8,655 nt of DNA from SIO4C1 sp039180385 (lineage in GTDB: Bacteria > Cyanobacteriota > Cyanobacteriia > Phormidesmidales > Phormidesmidaceae), in contig JBCDDJ010000288.1 of the NCBI GenBank assembly GCA_039180385.1, positions 1 through 8,655 on the forward strand, written 5' to 3'. Below, one piece after another: positions 6,039-8,655 of the stretch; the first letter of the stretch is position 1, and each line of letters starts with the position of its first letter. A program made the position numbers and the translations under genes. Below the pieces are notes generated by a model, which saw nothing but the letters and a program-made list of their open reading frames with translations, was not told the origin of the DNA and did not search any database.

Positions 6039-6956
6039 CTATTCCTCTGGGAGGGGTGAACCAGAATAGTTGACGAGGGGGGGCGCGGCAGGGGGGATCG
6101 TTGCCCAGCCCGTGCTCAAGCCTTTGGCAGCGGCTTGACGATAATCTTCAAACGCTTCATTGTAGGCAACGGTCAGGGGTTGCGCGGCGGCTTGTGTTAA
6201 CCAGTCCTGGTAAGCCTCTGCAGACTCCACTACCACATTGGCCTGCATTGCCGAAAAATAGGTGCCACTGTATTGAGAATCCCGCAATCGGTAAGTTCCT
6301 TCACGGGTGGGGGTAAATTCAAAAATAATCTCTTCATTGGGCACGATATCTTGCTTGACTCGGAAGGCAGGAATATAGAAGCCATGCAGCACCTTTTCGG
6401 CCTTAAGCACCAGGGTTGCCCGTTGATTATTGGGTAAATGTAACTCGGTACTGCTCACGTTGGCGTCTGGATAGCGAAATTTCCAGCTCCACTGGCGAGC
6501 CAGGACTTCAATAGGCTTGCTCGCAGAGGGTGCCTTGGGTTCAGGCGGTTCAGCAGTCGCTGCGATCGCCATCCCGCCATGATGATGTTCCATGGGCCCG
6601 AGAATCGCCATCTGGTCATAAACCTGAAAACTATAAACGGCAATCCAGATTACCAGCGCGAAGGGGATCGCCGTCCAGACGACCTCTAGGGTGACATTGC
6701 CCTCAATATGGGGACCATCACTAAAGTCGTACTTGCCCGCCCGTTGAAACACCACCGAGTAGGCTAGCGTAATAAATACCCCGAGGAAAATAAAGGTGCC
6801 GAGCGTCACCAAAAAACTAAACAAGTCATCCACCAGCACCGATTCTGCTGAGGCCTGGGGGGGCATCCAGCCATAGGATTGTTGACCCATCCAGAGGCTA
6901 ATGATTGCCAAAAGGCTAGCGACTAGCCCCAAAATTAAACCCGTGCGCAGCTTCAT
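6039..6956 (-). CDS. ctaC: Oxidase subunit II lacking the CuA site (ARTO type)
   Basis: The 305-residue protein has an N-terminal hydrophobic segment (5-23), two further membrane helices (about 46-70 and 91-112) and an extracytoplasmic cupredoxin domain (150-245). The start MKLRTG is chosen because it begins directly with the signal or anchor helix; the frame stays open upstream but there overlaps the preceding gene. Landmarks QWSWKFRYP (155-163) and VLHGFYIPAFRVKQD (189-203) are typical of subunit II. The CuA loop CxExCxxxHxxM is replaced by DSQYSGTYFSAM (226-237): Cys, Glu, Cys and His become Asp226, Gln228, Ser230 and Phe234, and only His191 and Met237 remain. It therefore cannot bind CuA, which matches cyanobacterial ARTO enzymes, thought to take electrons from quinol. 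A His/Met-rich segment MEHHHGGM (122-129) precedes a Pro/Ala-rich linker. It starts 44 bases after the second DUF2231 gene, with a weak ribosome site. Confidence 0.95.
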   Translation of the reverse strand: MKLRTGLILGLVASLLAIISLWMGQQSYGWMPPQASAESVLVDDLFSFLVTLGTFIFLGVFITLAYSVVFQRAGKYDFSDGPHIEGNVTLEVVWTAIPFALVIWIAVYSFQVYDQMAILGPMEHHHGGMAIAATAEPPEPKAPSASKPIEVLARQWSWKFRYPDANVSSTELHLPNNQRATLVLKAEKVLHGFYIPAFRVKQDIVPNEEIIFEFTPTREGTYRLRDSQYSGTYFSAMQANVVVESAEAYQDWLTQAAAQPLTVAYNEAFEDYRQAAAKGLSTGWATIPPAAPPLVNYSGSPLPEE

Positions 6957-7000
6957 GAAAGTACCATTTTGATCGACGTTTGATAGACGACTTTGACCGC

Positions 7001-7600
7001 TTATTTCAAGCGTAAATTGGGATTTTGTCCCATTTCGAGCAGGCGATCGGCGCTGATATGCACCCCAAATTCCGCCGCGAGCTGAGCGCCAAGGGTGCCA
7101 TGCACAAACATCAGTCCAAAAATGCCTAGACCCGCTAACAAATAGAACCATTGAACCTGGCGGGCGCGATCGCGATTCCAAATATAGCGCTGGAACCCAC
7201 GCCACACTGTCATTGCCACAATCAACAGCAGTAAGATTACGCCCCCGACACCATGCCAGAGCATCGTCTCCATTGCTTCGAGCCCCCAGGCACTTTTCAC
7301 ATCCGACAAGGGCTGGGCCAACATGATTTCATAAAAACCGACAGCCACGGTAAAGAAGGTAATAATGGCTGCGGCTAACATGTTGTACCAGCCCACATCA
7401 AAAAAGTTTGAGCGTGTGGCAGGGATAGCCAACAGTTTAAAGACGGGCTTTTCTAACGGAAACAAGACGCCAACAATATCAAAGCCAATGGCCACAATAA
7501 AGAGCCCAAGGGTCAGATGAACCAAATTGGGGTGGATGGGAATTGGGTAGGGTAGACCATTTGCTCCCAATTGCAGTTGTTCAATCAGGTCGGTGTTCAT
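7001..7600 (-). CDS. DUF2231 membrane protein, second of the pair
   Basis: The 199-residue integral membrane protein has four predicted helices (about 26-48, 71-94, 113-133 and 151-170). It shares the DUF2231 pattern with the gene before it: LPYP(x3)HPxxVH near the N-terminus (His23, His28), a WYN motif (71-73), a His at the start of helix 3 (LWHGVGG, His116) and GxxLAAEFGVH at the end (His181). The start at 7600 is preferred to a longer frame upstream because it lies in an ATGA overlap with the preceding stop and has a GAGAGGG ribosome site at 7610-7616. DUF2231 has no proven function. Its position directly before ctaC makes it a likely oxidase partner. Membrane-facing histidines shared by both copies could bind haem; that is inference. 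Confidence 0.9.
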   Translation of the reverse strand: MNTDLIEQLQLGANGLPYPIPIHPNLVHLTLGLFIVAIGFDIVGVLFPLEKPVFKLLAIPATRSNFFDVGWYNMLAAAIITFFTVAVGFYEIMLAQPLSDVKSAWGLEAMETMLWHGVGGVILLLLIVAMTVWRGFQRYIWNRDRARQVQWFYLLAGLGIFGLMFVHGTLGAQLAAEFGVHISADRLLEMGQNPNLRLK

Positions 7601-8097
7601 TGAAATACACCCTCTCTGGCAGCTTCCACCACGGGCACAGTATGCAAGCCATAAACCCACACCAGCAAGTCTCCCAGGTAAACCTGAAAAAAAACAAGGA
7701 CGACGAGCAGAATGCCGATACCCAAAAATGGCGTCGGCAAGGCTTGGGGATCACGGGTGCGGATGATGTAGCGCCAGCCTGTGATGGCCGCAAGAATGCC
7801 AGAGAGTCCCCAGCCAATCAGGGTATGCAAATTGAGTGTGGACTGTGCAGCCGTATAGGGTTCAGCCAAACCAGCCTCAACTTGGCCAAAAATCACGGCG
7901 ATAAAAATAGACACTGTAGCGAAACAGAGATTCCACCAGCTCACTTCAAAGAGGCGTGTATTGCGCGTCAGATAGCCGATAGTATCGCATAATACAGCGA
8001 ACAATACCATGGCAATTACGAAATGCACCACAATCGGATGCATAGTGTCGGGATAAGGCAAGTTATGGTCGTTGAGTGGTGGCAGATATTCAAACAT
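7597..8097 (-). CDS. DUF2231 membrane protein, first gene of the oxidase operon
   Basis: The 166-residue, four-helix membrane protein (about 22-43, 54-76, 90-110 and 123-148) belongs to DUF2231. N-terminal LPYPDTMHPIVVHFVIAM (13-30) contains the family's HPxxVH motif (His20, His25). SWWNL (53-57), NLHTLIGW (His91) and YLGDLLVWVYGLH (His152) match the corresponding positions of the following gene, so the two probably arose by duplication. Similarity between them is otherwise low. There is no soluble domain or signal peptide. The ribosome site is weak (GAGTG about seven bases upstream). The stop overlaps the next start as ATGA. It is the first gene behind the operon promoter. Function is unknown; a structural, assembly or electron-transfer role for the oxidase is suggested by context only. 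Confidence 0.88.
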   Translation of the reverse strand: MFEYLPPLNDHNLPYPDTMHPIVVHFVIAMVLFAVLCDTIGYLTRNTRLFEVSWWNLCFATVSIFIAVIFGQVEAGLAEPYTAAQSTLNLHTLIGWGLSGILAAITGWRYIIRTRDPQALPTPFLGIGILLVVLVFFQVYLGDLLVWVYGLHTVPVVEAAREGVFQ

Positions 8098-8186
8098 AGT
8101 TCACTCAAAACGGGCAAAGGCAACAGGCTAGAGTAAAGTATGCACCTACACCTGGATAAGTCATGATATTCATCTAATATTGACTG

Positions 8187-8215
8187 ATTCTGAAACTGAT
8201 ATGGGGCGATGTCAA
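8187..8215 (-). promoter_or_regulatory. Predicted sigma70-type promoter of the oxidase operon
   Basis: On the minus strand a consensus -35 TTGACA (8210-8215) and a -10-like CAGAAT (8187-8192, four of six matches) are separated by exactly 17 bases. Transcription would begin near 8180, giving a leader of about 80 bases before the ATG at 8097. No gene intervenes. I saw no NtcA site (GTA-N8-TAC) in the leader or close upstream. Confidence 0.5.
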
Positions 8216-8294
8216 ACAACGATTAGTTAATGTGTGTGATAAATAATTACCGAATAAGAAGAAAGTTGTAGGGCAGGCAAATTAGCAAATTAAG

Positions 8295-8335
8295 TTGATG
8301 GTTTCATGTTTGGACTGCGAAACCATCAATTTTTT
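8295..8335 (+). terminator. Terminator-like hairpin, plus-strand direction
   Basis: TTGATGGTTTC (8295-8305) pairs perfectly with GAAACCATCAA (8319-8329) around a 13-base loop and runs straight into six T (8330-8335). That is a classic intrinsic terminator shape for rightward transcription. In the other direction the tail is only CTTAATTT, so bidirectional use is possible but weak. No plus-strand coding gene precedes it within the window. Confidence 0.55.
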
Positions 8336-8655
8336 CCACCTTAATGCTGAGGGGAATTCTCTGCCAGTCGCCTCAGTTATGTGATTATACAATAATTGCT
8401 GATAGGCAACAGTCTGGACAGCTTTAAATCACCAACGGTAGAATGAGGGTTTCAGCTTCCATCTCAAAAAGTGTCCGGAGTATTGTCGTCATAAACTAAT
8501 GTGAGTTCTGGATAAGCAGACATCGCGCAAAACGGTCGAAACTCAGCAGAATTAACAATAATGGCTCCGGTATTACCGGAGTCTGAGGGCTAACCTTGTA
8601 GGGGTTTCGTAGACTCCCCTTACGGCAAGGGTTTTGCGAACACATTTTTGAGGGC
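8336..8655. other. Intergenic stretch with short palindromes, no gene seen
   Basis: No convincing reading frame or RNA gene is visible. CTGAGG (8347-8352) and CCTCAG (8371-8376) form a small inverted repeat. GGCTCCGG-TATTA-CCGGAGTC (8563-8583) is an 8-bp hairpin with one G-T pair. CCTTG/CAAGG and GGGG/CCCC at 8594-8630 form a second imperfect hairpin. CCGGAGT recurs at 8475 and 8576. This density resembles a mobile-element end or interspersed repeats, and the window stops before any gene appears. Confidence 0.4.

Noticed and set aside
6246..6290. Frameshift or sequencing error as cause of the missing CuA ligands
   Set aside because: The frame is continuous, the conserved residues before and after the loop are in register, and spacing to Met237 is exact.
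6957..7205. Longer start for ctaC, adding about 80 residues
   Set aside because: The extension overlaps the preceding DUF2231 gene in another frame. The MKLRTG start begins directly with a signal or anchor helix and leaves a 44-base intergenic gap.
7601..7660. Longer start for the second DUF2231 gene, adding 20 residues
   Set aside because: The ATG at 7600 lies in an ATGA overlap with the preceding stop and has a GAGAGGG ribosome site. The extension is cysteine-rich and unlike the family N-terminus.
8180..8206. Plus-strand promoter TTGACT with a downstream TATGGG box
   Set aside because: The spacer is only 14 bases and the -10 match is poor. The minus-strand TTGACA with a 17-base spacer explains the region better.

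Overview
The window comes from a cyanobacterium. The HIP1 octamer GCGATCGC occurs six times in 8.7 kb (at 820, 1632, 3005, 3542, 6562 and 7166), and a YSHPxV-type haem-copper oxidase paired with a subunit II that has no CuA site matches the cyanobacterial alternative respiratory terminal oxidase (ARTO). I cannot name the genus. All convincing genes lie on the minus strand.

Right part (about 8215 down to 2210): a compact six-gene operon, read right to left. A sigma70-like promoter (8187-8215) is followed by two DUF2231 four-helix membrane proteins that overlap by ATGA, then ctaC (subunit II), ctaD (subunit I), ctaE (subunit III) and a soluble FAD-dependent GMC-family oxidoreductase. Gaps are -4, 44, 5, -8 and 25 bases. 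ctaD keeps every haem and CuB ligand. ctaC keeps only one His and one Met of the CuA site, with Asp, Gln, Ser and Phe at the other ligand positions. The enzyme is therefore probably a quinol oxidase rather than a cytochrome c oxidase. The operon order suggests a small respiratory module: the GMC enzyme may oxidise an unknown alcohol or sugar, the two DUF2231 proteins may be accessory membrane subunits, and the oxidase reduces oxygen. These links are inference from gene order.

Left part (1-2209) is accessory and repeat-rich. At 5-511 two opposing arrays of three TTTCA(G) boxes, spaced 21 and 22 bases, face each other like the ends of an IS21-type element with no transposase between them. A hairpin with a T-run (600-632) and a cyanobacterial-style palindromic repeat (659-699) follow. 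An intact Rpn/PD-(D/E)XK nuclease-transposase gene occupies 729-1580. From 1581 to 2209 there is no secure gene, but there is an 11-base tandem triplet, a large REP-like palindrome ending in a TGAGCGAAGTCGAAG repeat, and fragments that may be decayed coding sequence.

Far right (8216-8655): no gene is visible. It holds a terminator-like hairpin pointing along the plus strand with no plus-strand gene before it, and further short palindromes.
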